Below are positions 6,953 through 14,885 of a stretch of DNA of 16,164 nucleotides, one piece after another. The DNA is taken from NCBI GenBank assembly GCA_964501725.1, contig CAZCTO010000029.1, positions 1 to 16,164 on the forward strand, in the 5' to 3' direction. The DNA comes from CAZCTO01 sp964501725 (GTDB lineage Bacteria > Bacillota > Clostridia > Saccharofermentanales > Saccharofermentanaceae). The position numbers were made by a program, and so were the translations under genes. The notes under the pieces were generated by a model. It was not told where the DNA came from and ran no database searches. It worked only from the letters and a program-made list of their open reading frames with translations. Numbering within the stretch: position 1 is the first letter of the stretch; every line of letters starts with the position of its first letter.

Positions 6953-6983
6953 AATATCACAGACGTTACTCACACGCAATCAA
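6953..6983 (-). promoter_or_regulatory. Promoter of the ABC-F leader transcript
   Basis: On the minus strand GATATT (6958-6953) is preceded by an extended -10 TG (6961-6960). TTGATT (6983-6978) lies 19 bp further upstream, a long spacer that the extended -10 would offset. The predicted transcript starts near 6946, about 24 bases before the leader ORF. Confidence 0.45.
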
Positions 6984-7023
6984 ACGCCAAAAATCAAAAA
7001 TGAAAGATTTTTTAACGTCTTTC

Positions 7024-7032
7024 TGGTATGAT
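7024..7032 (+). promoter_or_regulatory. Extended -10 promoter of the lipoprotein gene
   Basis: TGGTATGAT combines an extended -10 TG with TATGAT, a 5/6 match. No clear -35 box is visible 17 bp upstream. The predicted transcript start is near 7039, about 77 bases before the start codon. Confidence 0.4.
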
Positions 7033-7115
7033 AAATTGCGATAGAAAAATGCAGAAAGTACATGACAAGACTTGCTTTTTCATGATAAAACGCGAAGAAA
7101 GTCGAGGCCTTCCAT

Positions 7116-8018
7116 ATGAAAAAAAAACTGATCCTTATTCTTCTTTCTTGTGTGATACTCTTATCCGGCTGTATTAAAAACCCTTATGAGCGTGATGACG
7201 AAGACGATGATGATAACCAGACAACAACAGAAGCGACTACGGCATCGACCACTGAAGCAACAACGGCAGAGACAAGCGCTTCAACCGCGGAAACGACAAT
7301 CGATCCGAACGCCGAAGTCATCGGCGGAATTACAATTACTTACGACACGGCGGAATTAAGCTTTTCAGATGACGATTCAACTGTCCTGATGACCGGGTCT
7401 CTTCAGAATGTGACCGTGGCCATCGCGGGACACGAGTCGGCAGCGACCGTGATTAACGATACGCTGAACGTGATTCGAAGCGAAAGCACCGGGATATATG
7501 ACATGATGCAAGCTGACGCGCAAAGCACATATGATGATTATGGAATGGAATGGCTGCCGGGGCCATATGAACTGACTTCTTTTGTCCAACCTTCGTATGT
7601 AAGTGATAAGCTGATTAGCTTTGTGGTCACCCGTTACTCCTATTCCGGCGGTGCTCACGGCAATGTGACGCTTGAGGCATACACATTCGATACGAGAACC
7701 GGAGATCTGCTGACCTTCTCTGATTTGTTCTCGGATGAATCTCTTTTCGAAGAATTTGTAACCTCTAATATTGTCGCGCAAATCGATGCCGTGCCTGCCG
7801 AGGATCAAATGGTATTTCCGGAATATGCTACTTCAGTTGCATCCGAGTTTGACAGTGCAATTTGGTATTTTTCCGAAGAAAGCGGCCCGCAACTTGTCGT
7901 CATGTATCAGATATATTCGATTGCCCCTTATGCGGCGGGAAATCCGACGTTTCCGATCCCTCTTGCAGACTGCGAAGCATATTTCAATGCCTACGGGCAA
8001 GCGCTTTTCACGGAATAA
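7116..8018 (+). CDS. Lipoprotein, DUF4163/DUF3298-like (PdaC/RsiV-type fold)
   Basis: A 300-residue exported lipoprotein. Residues 1-18 are a basic then hydrophobic signal peptide ending in a lipobox, LSG with the lipidated cysteine at C19. Residues 25-65 form an acidic then Thr/Glu/Ala-rich linker of the kind that spans the Gram-positive wall. The globular part resembles the DUF4163 (about 70-185, with YSYSGGAHGN at 174-183) and DUF3298 (about 188-295, with FDTRTGDLLTFSDLF) pair found in the N-terminal region of PdaC and the C-terminal region of RsiV. No deacetylase domain is present. RsiV binds lysozyme through this fold, so ligand binding outside the membrane is possible, but no sigma factor gene is adjacent. 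GAGG (7104-7107) lies 8 bases before the ATG. The gene is monocistronic and converges on the zinc-ribbon gene. Confidence 0.82.
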   Translation: MKKKLILILLSCVILLSGCIKNPYERDDEDDDDNQTTTEATTASTTEATTAETSASTAETTIDPNAEVIGGITITYDTAELSFSDDDSTVLMTGSLQNVTVAIAGHESAATVINDTLNVIRSESTGIYDMMQADAQSTYDDYGMEWLPGPYELTSFVQPSYVSDKLISFVVTRYSYSGGAHGNVTLEAYTFDTRTGDLLTFSDLFSDESLFEEFVTSNIVAQIDAVPAEDQMVFPEYATSVASEFDSAIWYFSEESGPQLVVMYQIYSIAPYAAGNPTFPIPLADCEAYFNAYGQALFTE

Positions 8019-8140
8019 AAAGAGATCTTGTGAAGCTTTATGTTATTGGGAATTCATGTCTGAAAAAGTTTCAGAGCAAATTGTAAAGAGCCTTAATAAG
8101 GACATTATTATTGTCGGCAGCATATTCATACGATGGGAGA

Positions 8141-8165
8141 TGAGGGTTAAGTGCTTAACTGCTCA
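8141..8165. repeat. Palindrome between convergent genes
   Basis: GTTAAGTGCTTAAC (8146-8159) is a perfect palindrome with a 2-base centre. It extends to an 11-bp stem (8141-8151 with 8154-8165) with one G-U and one bulged base. It lies 10 bases from the zinc-ribbon stop codon and about 120 from the lipoprotein stop. Neither side carries a T-tract, so it is a poor intrinsic terminator but may block 3' decay. A second inverted repeat, TCTGAAA-AAG-TTTCAGA, is at 8059-8075. No gene is supported in 8019-8175. Confidence 0.35.
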
Positions 8166-8175
8166 TGGATTCCAT

Positions 8176-9432
8176 TCAGTACTTCTTTTTCATTTCCACC
8201 CAATCGATGGACTCAAACGCCTTGCTTTGGGTTGCGAACGTGTCGCGACTGTCAGTTGCGGACGCGAAGGCTGTTTCGTTGATCACCGAGTACTCAACCT
8301 CCGTGCCGTCCGGCCGGATATACGTATTGACGCCGCGTGTCGCTTCACTTTGCATATCGGACATACGACTCTCCGCAGCCAGCTTATCGGCATAAGCGGC
8401 GCGGTTTGCCCGGTGGGTCCGGTCTGAACGCGCGTGCCATGCCGCGTTATAAGAGTCGAACGCCGCCTGTTGCTCACGAATCATGTTTTGAAGCGCTTCA
8501 TGCTGCGTCCGCTGCCGCTCTTCAAGATAACCCAGAATCCGGTTGCGCTCATCCATAATGCGTGTTGCCGTTGCCGGACTGGCCTGCATTGAGGAGCAGA
8601 ACATGATCAGATTCTCGTATTGCTTTTCGAAAAGGTCCGCCCGCGTCCGCAAAGTGAGGACATAATGAGAATCCCAAAAAATGGCGACAGACAATTTACC
8701 GAATATCATCGGGGCACCGAACGAAATCTTCACGCCGCTTATGATGGTTGCGACAGCCTGCCGCATTTCAACACCGTTTTCCGAAAAAGCAAAAACACGG
8801 GTAGTGCCGCCATAGAAGGCTTCATCCACGCCGGAACGCATGCCGGGCGGTGTTTTAGCCTGAAGCACGGAAGCAGTGTCTTGAAAAACACCTTGACGCT
8901 TGGCTGCCTCGTCCTCCGCCGGAAACTTGGGAAGAGGCCGCGTCTCCACAAGAGTCAATGCGGTTCCTTGCGGGACATCTCCTGCCATATATGCGTCGGC
9001 GTATTCTTCCGGTGTCCTTCGACGCATCATCGGCATCATATCGGCCTGATCAAAACCGCCCTCGTTATGGCGTTGCATCATACCCGAAACAACTTCTTTA
9101 AAAGAAGCGCCGGACACGTAGTGAATCAGTGCATCATTCTCCGGTGATTTCGCTAAAACATGTGTAAAGTAAGGCCAGTTTGCGCTCTGCATGCGATTTT
9201 CTGTAAATCCGGTAGCAATCCAACCGCGGGCTAACTTGACATAACAAAGTTCTCCGCCTGTATCCCGGTCATAAATGGTGCGACGCCCGTCCGGTCTCGT
9301 ATTGGGGTCAGGTTCATATACATGTAAACGCATTCGGCTTTTGCAATAAGGACAGGAGTAATAGCCGGGCTGGCTTACGCCTTCAAGATTTCCTCCGCAC
9401 TGCGGACATTGAATTACTTCGATTTCCGTCAT
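8176..9432 (-). CDS. Zinc-ribbon protein of unknown function
   Basis: A 418-residue cytoplasmic protein with no signal peptide or membrane segment. The N-terminus is a zinc ribbon with C9-x2-C12 and C27-x2-C30 (CPQCGG and CPYCKS). Residues about 40-285 form a globular region of alternating strands that I cannot assign to a family. Residues about 288-365 are a charged, Gln/Arg/Ala-rich helix likely to form a coiled coil. The last 50 residues contain a distinct strand-rich motif (VNTYIRPDGTEVEYSV) and end in a Lys-rich tail. AAAGGAG lies 7 bases before the start. Neither neighbour gives a functional clue: the gene has its own -10 box and lies 113 bp downstream of the giant surface-protein gene. 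Not recognised beyond the ribbon. Confidence 0.75.
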   Translation of the reverse strand: MTEIEVIQCPQCGGNLEGVSQPGYYSCPYCKSRMRLHVYEPDPNTRPDGRRTIYDRDTGGELCYVKLARGWIATGFTENRMQSANWPYFTHVLAKSPENDALIHYVSGASFKEVVSGMMQRHNEGGFDQADMMPMMRRRTPEEYADAYMAGDVPQGTALTLVETRPLPKFPAEDEAAKRQGVFQDTASVLQAKTPPGMRSGVDEAFYGGTTRVFAFSENGVEMRQAVATIISGVKISFGAPMIFGKLSVAIFWDSHYVLTLRTRADLFEKQYENLIMFCSSMQASPATATRIMDERNRILGYLEERQRTQHEALQNMIREQQAAFDSYNAAWHARSDRTHRANRAAYADKLAAESRMSDMQSEATRGVNTYIRPDGTEVEYSVINETAFASATDSRDTFATQSKAFESIDWVEMKKKY

Positions 9433-9493
9433 CTGCAGTCTCCTTTAATCTCAACCTTCGAAAAGGACAGAAAGGCATATATTCCTAACTACT

Positions 9494-9499
9494 ATTGTA
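9494..9499 (-). promoter_or_regulatory. -10 box of the zinc-ribbon gene
   Basis: On the minus strand TACAAT (5/6 match) lies 61 bases upstream of the start codon, with a predicted transcript start near 9487. The best -35 candidate 17 bp upstream (TGTGAA) is weak, so this promoter is tentative. Confidence 0.4.
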
Positions 9500-9545
9500 T
9501 CGAAAATGGAGGCTGTTTCACAGCTGCGGGAATTCCTTACGCGCG

Positions 9546-12500
9546 TTAACGACGCTTCCGGATCTCCCTTACGATAACAACTATGACAACACCGAGTCCG
9601 GCGAGTCCCAATGCAATCCATAAGAATATGAAAGGATTTCCGGCGGGTGACTTTGCTTCATTCACCGGGATTTTAAGAGAAGTAACAGATTTGTCCTGAC
9701 TTACAACAAGAGCCTCAAGCTCTCCGAGATCATTCAAATCATCCTTTTGGACTTCAATCCGAATTGTTTCACGCGTCCGGTCAATCTCGATTATTGCGCC
9801 GTTTTCCAGTTGAATCGCGGCAGCGTTATCGGGCAAGTCCGCAATTCGGACCTCAATCGAAATAGCCCCTGTCTTTGAATCTTCTTCAACATCCGAAGGA
9901 GACAGAATGATCGAAGGAGAAGTTGCGTCCGGGGTTGTTGCTTCCGTCGTATCCGGCGTAACGGATGGGACAGGGGTGGGTGTCGGCGTTATTTTACTAT
10001 CTCCCGAATCATCTGTAACCGGTTTATTCTTTACATGAATTTCGACGGATGCTGAAATCGGAAGATAATAAGCATCGCCTGCTTTGGTTACGGTCAATAC
10101 CGAGGTGCCGGGTTGAAGGACACTTATTTTGCCGGTCTGATCAACGTTGATCGAATCACCGGAGGTCAAAACATAGGAGAGTGTACCGGTTCCGTTGCCG
10201 CCGACAACGGCAATATTAAAGCCCGGATTTCCGTCTGCGATCTCTTCGGGAATCCCGATCACGGAAAGGCTCAATTGATTCGCCTTTTTGACAATGATTT
10301 GAACGCTGTCTTGTCGAGCAAAATAATTGCTGTCAGCAGCTTTGGTTACCGCTAGAGTGACGATGCCGGGCTTCATGACAACGATCCTGCCGTTTGGATC
10401 GACGGTGACGGCATTTCCGGAAGTCACTTCATACTGAAGCATGCCTGTTCCGCTTCCGCCGCTGCAGGTTAAATTGAAGGCTGCATGACCGTAACGGAGA
10501 TTTTCCGGAATTCCGGATAAAGTCAAAGGCATTTGGTCTGCTTGATTGACGATGACAGCGACCGTATTTTCGACCGGAAGATAATTGTCCGTGTCGTCCG
10601 GTGTGAAAACCACCGTATACCCGCTGTTGATAACCGTCGGAACAATGTCCGGGTATTCCCAGGCAAAGGATCCGTCTCCGCTGCCGCCCGATAACACCGA
10701 ATCGGCAAGCGCGCTCCCGTATGTAACGGATTGGGCGGTCGGGAAGGTAACATCAGGTGTTGCTTTGCTTACCGTAATTGCAACCGTTTGGATGAGCGTT
10801 AAGCCGGAATAGTCATAATTATCGGAATCGCGCGGGGTAAACACGACATCATATCCGCTGTTTGTAACGGTCGGAACGGTGTCCGGATTCTCCCAGGCAA
10901 AACTGCCGTCGCCGCTTCCGCCGGATAAAAGTGAATCCGATAATGATGCGCCGTACGTAAGACTTCCGGATGAAGGGAAAACCACTTCGTCCGGTACTGC
11001 TTTTCGGACCGTAATTTCAATTGTTCCGGTTTCCTCTTCGTAATTTGCATCACCGGCTTTCGTCACGGTAACTGTTGCGGTGCCTGCTTTTTCGGGAGTA
11101 ATCAGTCCCTCCGAATTCACGCTGACCGCATCACCGGATGTTACTTCATAGGAGAGACTTCCGGATCCGCTGCCGCCGCTTATGAGCAAAGAAAAAGCAG
11201 TATCACCGTAAGTGAGTTCATCCGGAATGCCGGACACGGACAAAGGCGCCTGTTCCGCCTTTGTGACAATGATGCTGACAATCTGTTCAACCGTAAAATA
11301 ATTATCGGTGTCAAGCGGGGTGAACACTACGTTATACCCGCTGTTGATAACCGTCGGAACAATGTCCGGGTATTCCCAGGCAAAGGATCCGTCTCCGCTG
11401 CCGCCCGATAACACCGAATCGGCAAGCGCGCTCCCGTATGTAACGGATTGGGCGGTCGGGAAGGTAACATCAGGTGTTGCTTTGCTTACCGTAATTGCAA
11501 CCGTTTGGATGAGCGTTAAGCCGGAATAGTCATAATTATCGGAATCGCGCGGGGTAAACACGACATCATATCCGCTGTTTGTAACGGTCGGAACGGTGTC
11601 CGGATTCTCCCAGGCAAAACTGCCGTCGCCGCTTCCGCCGGATAAAAGTGAATCCGATAATGATGCGCCGTACGTAAGACTTCCGGATGAAGGGAAAACC
11701 ACTTCGTCCGGTACTGCTTTTCGGACCGTAATTTCAATTGTTCCGGTTTCCTCTTCGTAATTTGCATCACCGGCTTTCGTCACGGTAACTGTTGCGGTGC
11801 CTGCTTTTTCGGGAGTAATCAGTCCCTCCGAATTCACGCTGACCGCATCACCGGATGTTACTTCATAGGAGAGACTTCCGGATCCGCTGCCGCCGCTTAT
11901 GAGCAAAGAAAAAGCACCATCGCCGTATGTCGTGATTCCCGGAACCCCGACGGAAAGAGACGTCTGGCCGATTTTCGAGACAAGGTATGCCGACGAGAGT
12001 GAAGTGCTGCCCGTCGTGTAATAACTGTCTGATATCGTGCTCTGAACATACCGCGCGGATAACGTGTAATTACCCGCCGACGGTGTAAAGTCCACGCCGG
12101 CTGTGCCCGTGGAGCTCCCTGCGGCTGTGCGGGTGACGGTACTCTGTCCGATTTCAACACCGTTAGCTTCAAATGATACATAGCCTTCGGGAAGTACGGC
12201 AGATAAACCATCCAAATCGACACGTAATGACACGGTGTCAAATGCGTCCGCACCCGATTCCGGAGTAATATCGCTGTCGATAAAAGACAATTGCTTCTGT
12301 GAATCAAGATATGTCCCGGCTGCAAGACCGGCACCGTCGCCGTCAATGAGACAAGTGATGTAGGACGCATTGGCGTTGGTTCCGTTTCGATTCAATCGGA
12401 CAACAGCGTTATGATTCACCGATAAGGTACCGCCGGTCGTATTTCCGTCACCCGACCCGATATCATAGCCGGTTAAGCCACCTGTGGTTGAAACAAGCGT

Positions 12501-14435
12501 GTCTGCGCCGGTTACGGATACACTGCCGCCGGACCTGCCGCTGCCGCCGCCGATTCCCGCTCCGCCACCGCTGCCGAACGCATTTACGGTACCGCCTGTA
12601 AACGAAAAACTTCCCGCCGAAGCGCCGTTGCCGCCGCCGATACCGGCCGCGTCAGTTCCGCCTGTCGCCGATAAAGAACCGGTTCCGCTTACGGTAAGAA
12701 CGGCTCCGGCAGGTGCCTGAAGCCCAGCATAACCGCTTCTGCTTGTCAGCGCATTATCCGAAACGAGCCTCATATTAACGGTTGCACCCGTCATATTGAA
12801 AGCACAACCGGATGCCGGTTGAATATTCGTATCAAACAAGCAAACATTCGCGGTTTTTCCGGAAGATGCGACAATATTCCGACTGATTGTGTCGCCAAAA
12901 ATAACGTAGGAGCTTCCGCTTCCGGTCAGCGTTACGGTATTTCCGCTGATCGTATATCCCGTTCCGCTTGCAAGCGCAGAGTTGCCCAAATCGATCAGAG
13001 TACCTGCAATTTTGACACCGTCTTCGTAAGCTCCAAGGAGAGATCCTGCAGCCGGGCCCTGAATAATGCAGGTGCCCTTTGTTGTAACGGACGAATCGAC
13101 TCCGGAAGCCATGAGGGTAACCTGAGCAGCGTCGTCGATCAATACGGTTCCGTTGACACCGTTACGACCATGTCCGATATCCAAGCCGCAATCCGGTGCC
13201 CAGGTGCTGCTGTAATAGCCCTTGGCAAATACTTTTCCACCCAAAATTTTCACTGTGCCTCCGGTATGCGAACTGGCGGAATTGTGTCCGCCGGAGCCGA
13301 TGCCGGCGGCAAACTCACCGCCGTTTGCCCGGACAACACCACCGCTTATGGTAATATTTCCGCCATTATAATATCCGCCGCTGCCGATTCCGGCGCCCCA
13401 TATGCCGCCTGTACTTGTAATGTCCCCGCCCTGAATATAGATTGTTCCGCCGGTTGCAAGATAGCCCCCGCCAATGCCTGTGCCACCGTATTCGGAGTAT
13501 GCATTGACAGTTCCTCCCGTGATCGTGATCGAGCCGCCGTCTTTCATATCACCGCCACCGATCCCCGCGCCGCGATAGAGGCTGCTTGCCGTTATGTTTC
13601 CGCCGGAAATCAATATGATTCCGCCCGACCCGTAGGAACCGCCGCCGATGCCCGAACCGTTCTGGGTACTCCGTGCGGTAACAGTTCCTCCGGATATAGT
13701 TATCCTTCCGGCATCTTTTCCGGCACCTCCGCCGATTCCGGCTCCTGCGGCAGTGTTGGTCGGACCGCTGGTCGCTGTGATTGTGCCTCCGGAGATGTTG
13801 ATTGCTCCGCCCGTACCCATAAACCCGCCGCCGATTCCGGCTCCGGTATAAAGTACATAACCGTCTGTGGTTACTGTCCCTCCCGGTCCTGCGGTTGCGG
13901 TAACGGTTCCGCCTGCGATGTTAACCGTTCCGTTATTGCCGAAATATCCGCCGCCGATCCCGGATCCGTAAGGTCCTCCGGTGGAAATGACCGTACCGCT
14001 ATTGATTGTTACGGTTCCGGATGAACTGTTTTTCCTGCCGCCGATTCCGGCGCTGTTCGTTCCGCCCTGTGTGGAAAGGGTGCCCGTTCCGGCTGCTTGT
14101 CCGTAAATAGTAAGGCTGTTACCCGGCAAAACATTGATTCCTGCGTTATCATTGCTTCCGGTTACGGACAACGTGCATCCGTCCATCAGAATCAAATTGA
14201 CTGATTCGCTCACGGTAATGGTAGCTGTGCAAGTAACGTCACTTTCCACAACATACCATCCGGTTGATAACACGGTGGTACCGGCGGTGACAGGTGTAAC
14301 CGTTACACCTTCGGTAGTCAGAATGTCTCCGTTTTGATTAACATAGGAATAGCTGTCTGCGGCAAAAACGCCCAACGGTATAAATATCAAGGTCAGACCC
14401 AATAATAACAAGAATACGCCAAGTCGCTTTCCCAT
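9546..14435 (-). CDS. Giant secreted, membrane-anchored surface protein with beta-helix-like and Ig-like repeats
   Basis: A 1629-residue exported protein. Residues 1-25 are a signal peptide with likely cleavage after VFA. Residues about 65-720 hold glycine-rich repeats built on G-[AST]-G-I-G-G-G followed by strand motifs such as ITISGGTV, ten at 126-432 and three at 595-672, suggesting a right-handed beta-helix or beta-roll. Residues about 740-820 form an Ig-like domain of the Big_3_5 type. Residues about 825-1465 are eight Ig-like (MBG-type) modules of about 80 residues in the order A-B-C-A-B-C-A'-A''. A Thr/Pro linker (about 1470-1500), a strand-rich domain (about 1505-1595), a transmembrane helix (1602-1623) and a basic tail (RKRR) end the protein. 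No LPXTG motif is present, so the anchor is the helix. The start at 14435 has AGGGGTGA close upstream; an ATG at 14459 does not. Role is inferred to be adhesion or a surface layer stalk; no catalytic motif is seen. Confidence 0.9.
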   Translation of the reverse strand: MGKRLGVFLLLLGLTLIFIPLGVFAADSYSYVNQNGDILTTEGVTVTPVTAGTTVLSTGWYVVESDVTCTATITVSESVNLILMDGCTLSVTGSNDNAGINVLPGNSLTIYGQAAGTGTLSTQGGTNSAGIGGRKNSSSGTVTINSGTVISTGGPYGSGIGGGYFGNNGTVNIAGGTVTATAGPGGTVTTDGYVLYTGAGIGGGFMGTGGAINISGGTITATSGPTNTAAGAGIGGGAGKDAGRITISGGTVTARSTQNGSGIGGGSYGSGGIILISGGNITASSLYRGAGIGGGDMKDGGSITITGGTVNAYSEYGGTGIGGGYLATGGTIYIQGGDITSTGGIWGAGIGSGGYYNGGNITISGGVVRANGGEFAAGIGSGGHNSASSHTGGTVKILGGKVFAKGYYSSTWAPDCGLDIGHGRNGVNGTVLIDDAAQVTLMASGVDSSVTTKGTCIIQGPAAGSLLGAYEDGVKIAGTLIDLGNSALASGTGYTISGNTVTLTGSGSSYVIFGDTISRNIVASSGKTANVCLFDTNIQPASGCAFNMTGATVNMRLVSDNALTSRSGYAGLQAPAGAVLTVSGTGSLSATGGTDAAGIGGGNGASAGSFSFTGGTVNAFGSGGGAGIGGGSGRSGGSVSVTGADTLVSTTGGLTGYDIGSGDGNTTGGTLSVNHNAVVRLNRNGTNANASYITCLIDGDGAGLAAGTYLDSQKQLSFIDSDITPESGADAFDTVSLRVDLDGLSAVLPEGYVSFEANGVEIGQSTVTRTAAGSSTGTAGVDFTPSAGNYTLSARYVQSTISDSYYTTGSTSLSSAYLVSKIGQTSLSVGVPGITTYGDGAFSLLISGGSGSGSLSYEVTSGDAVSVNSEGLITPEKAGTATVTVTKAGDANYEEETGTIEITVRKAVPDEVVFPSSGSLTYGASLSDSLLSGGSGDGSFAWENPDTVPTVTNSGYDVVFTPRDSDNYDYSGLTLIQTVAITVSKATPDVTFPTAQSVTYGSALADSVLSGGSGDGSFAWEYPDIVPTVINSGYNVVFTPLDTDNYFTVEQIVSIIVTKAEQAPLSVSGIPDELTYGDTAFSLLISGGSGSGSLSYEVTSGDAVSVNSEGLITPEKAGTATVTVTKAGDANYEEETGTIEITVRKAVPDEVVFPSSGSLTYGASLSDSLLSGGSGDGSFAWENPDTVPTVTNSGYDVVFTPRDSDNYDYSGLTLIQTVAITVSKATPDVTFPTAQSVTYGSALADSVLSGGSGDGSFAWEYPDIVPTVINSGYTVVFTPDDTDNYLPVENTVAVIVNQADQMPLTLSGIPENLRYGHAAFNLTCSGGSGTGMLQYEVTSGNAVTVDPNGRIVVMKPGIVTLAVTKAADSNYFARQDSVQIIVKKANQLSLSVIGIPEEIADGNPGFNIAVVGGNGTGTLSYVLTSGDSINVDQTGKISVLQPGTSVLTVTKAGDAYYLPISASVEIHVKNKPVTDDSGDSKITPTPTPVPSVTPDTTEATTPDATSPSIILSPSDVEEDSKTGAISIEVRIADLPDNAAAIQLENGAIIEIDRTRETIRIEVQKDDLNDLGELEALVVSQDKSVTSLKIPVNEAKSPAGNPFIFLWIALGLAGLGVVIVVIVREIRKRR
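10616..11199 (-). repeat. 584-bp direct repeat, copy 2 (C-terminal side)
   Basis: Identical by eye to 11333-11916, at an offset of 717 bp (239 codons), so the frame is kept. It encodes residues about 1079-1274 of the surface protein, covering most of one A-B-C triplet of Ig-like modules. Identity stops sharply at both ends: position 10615 is G where the other copy has T, and 11200 begins a divergent 133-bp spacer. Confidence 0.92.
11333..11916 (-). repeat. 584-bp direct repeat, copy 1 (N-terminal side)
   Basis: The partner of 10616-11199; it encodes residues about 840-1035. Silent codon positions are also identical, while the other Ig-like modules in the same gene have diverged, so the copies were duplicated or converted recently. 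Confidence 0.92.
12420..12653 (-). repeat. GIGGG repeat block 2 (three units)
   Basis: Encodes residues about 595-672 with three units (AAGIGGG, GAGIGGG, YDIGSG) spaced about 31 residues apart, matching the first block after an interruption of about 160 residues. The last unit is degenerate, which suggests an edge or cap of the solenoid. Confidence 0.7.
13146..14060 (-). repeat. GIGGG repeat block 1 (ten units)
   Basis: Encodes residues about 126-430. Ten units carry the core G-x-G-I-G-[GS]-[GR] and recur every 29-42 residues, each followed by a GG-bounded pair of short strands such as VNIAGGTVTA. The regular spacing fits coils of a beta-solenoid. Codons of the units vary, so this block is old compared with the 584-bp repeat. 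Confidence 0.8.
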
Positions 14436-14490
14436 GTTGTCACCCCTAAAAGAAAACATAAATGCCGAGCCGATATACCTCTTTTACTTT

Positions 14491-14520
14491 ATCATAAATC
14501 TTCTTAGATATAAAAGTCAG
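14491..14520 (-). promoter_or_regulatory. Promoter of the surface-protein gene
   Basis: On the minus strand CTGACT (14520-14515, 4/6) and TATGAT (14496-14491, 5/6) are separated by 18 bp. The predicted transcript start near 14484 gives a leader of about 48 bases. Confidence 0.5.
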
Positions 14521-14745
14521 ATTTTCCGCTATGGGTTATATCTCATCCTTTAGCGGCAGACTGCCGGGCGGCCTTTTCCGTCTGCTATTGCCTGATTCGC
14601 TAAATAAAAAAATTCCTTCCCGAATTCCGATTATGAAAACGGTGATATTGAGCCTAACGGGACTGCCTGTTGTCATGATCCTCATCGACATTCCTATGTT
14701 ATTCCAAAAACCAGACCTGAAGTAACGGCAATCGTAAATTTCCGG
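14521..14745. other. Gap with no supported gene
   Basis: About 225 bases between the surface-protein promoter and the tRNA terminator. Short open frames exist on both strands, but none has a convincing ribosome binding site together with recognisable protein sequence. A leftward frame read from about 14695 starts MSMRIMTTGSPVRLN, which vaguely recalls the N-terminus of MATE exporters and then becomes unlike them. It could be a decayed remnant, but this is too weak to call. Confidence 0.4.
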
Positions 14746-14788
14746 ACAAAAACAAGCCGCCTGCCGATCATTTGATCGGCAGGCGGCT
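14746..14788 (-). terminator. Strong intrinsic terminator of tRNA-Ala
   Basis: A perfect 16-bp GC-rich stem (14755-14770 with 14773-14788) with a minimal loop lies 7 bases after the tRNA CCA end. On the minus strand it is followed by TGTTTTTGT. The rightward flank has no T-run, so it acts on leftward transcripts. Confidence 0.88.
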
Positions 14789-14795
14789 ATCTTAT

Positions 14796-14871
14796 TGGTG
14801 GAGCATAGGGGGATCGAACCCCTGACCTCTTGACTGCCAGTCAAGCGCTCTCCCAGCTGAGCTAATGCCCC
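14796..14871 (-). tRNA. tRNA-Ala (anticodon GGC)
   Basis: A complete 76-nt cloverleaf with encoded CCA (14796-14798). The acceptor stem is GGGGCAT/ATGCTCC with one G-U, the D arm is GCTC/GAGC, the anticodon stem CTTGA/TCAAG closes the loop CTGGCAG, and the T arm is AGGGG-TTCGATC-CCCCT. Loop positions 3-5 read GGC, which decodes GCC and GCT alanine codons. It has its own promoter and terminator, so it is a single-gene transcription unit. Confidence 0.96.
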
Positions 14872-14885
14872 GGGACAATATGCGC

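Noticed and set aside
8019..8175. Short rightward frame beginning MSEKVSEQIVKSLNKD after the lipoprotein gene
   Set aside because: It has no convincing ribosome binding site and runs on into the opposite-strand zinc-ribbon gene.
9512..9524. Small hairpin GCTGT-TTC-ACAGC after the surface-protein gene
   Set aside because: It has only 5 bp and no good T-tract on the minus strand, so it is too weak to call a terminator.
12819..14024. 401-codon rightward frame antisense to the surface-protein repeats
   Set aside because: It arises from the repetitive Gly/Ser/Thr codons of the real gene and has a Cys/Ser/Ala-rich composition typical of such shadows.
10616..14060. CRISPR-like or transposon repeats
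   Set aside because: All repeats here are in-frame protein-coding modules of one gene; there are no short identical repeats with unique spacers and no transposase.
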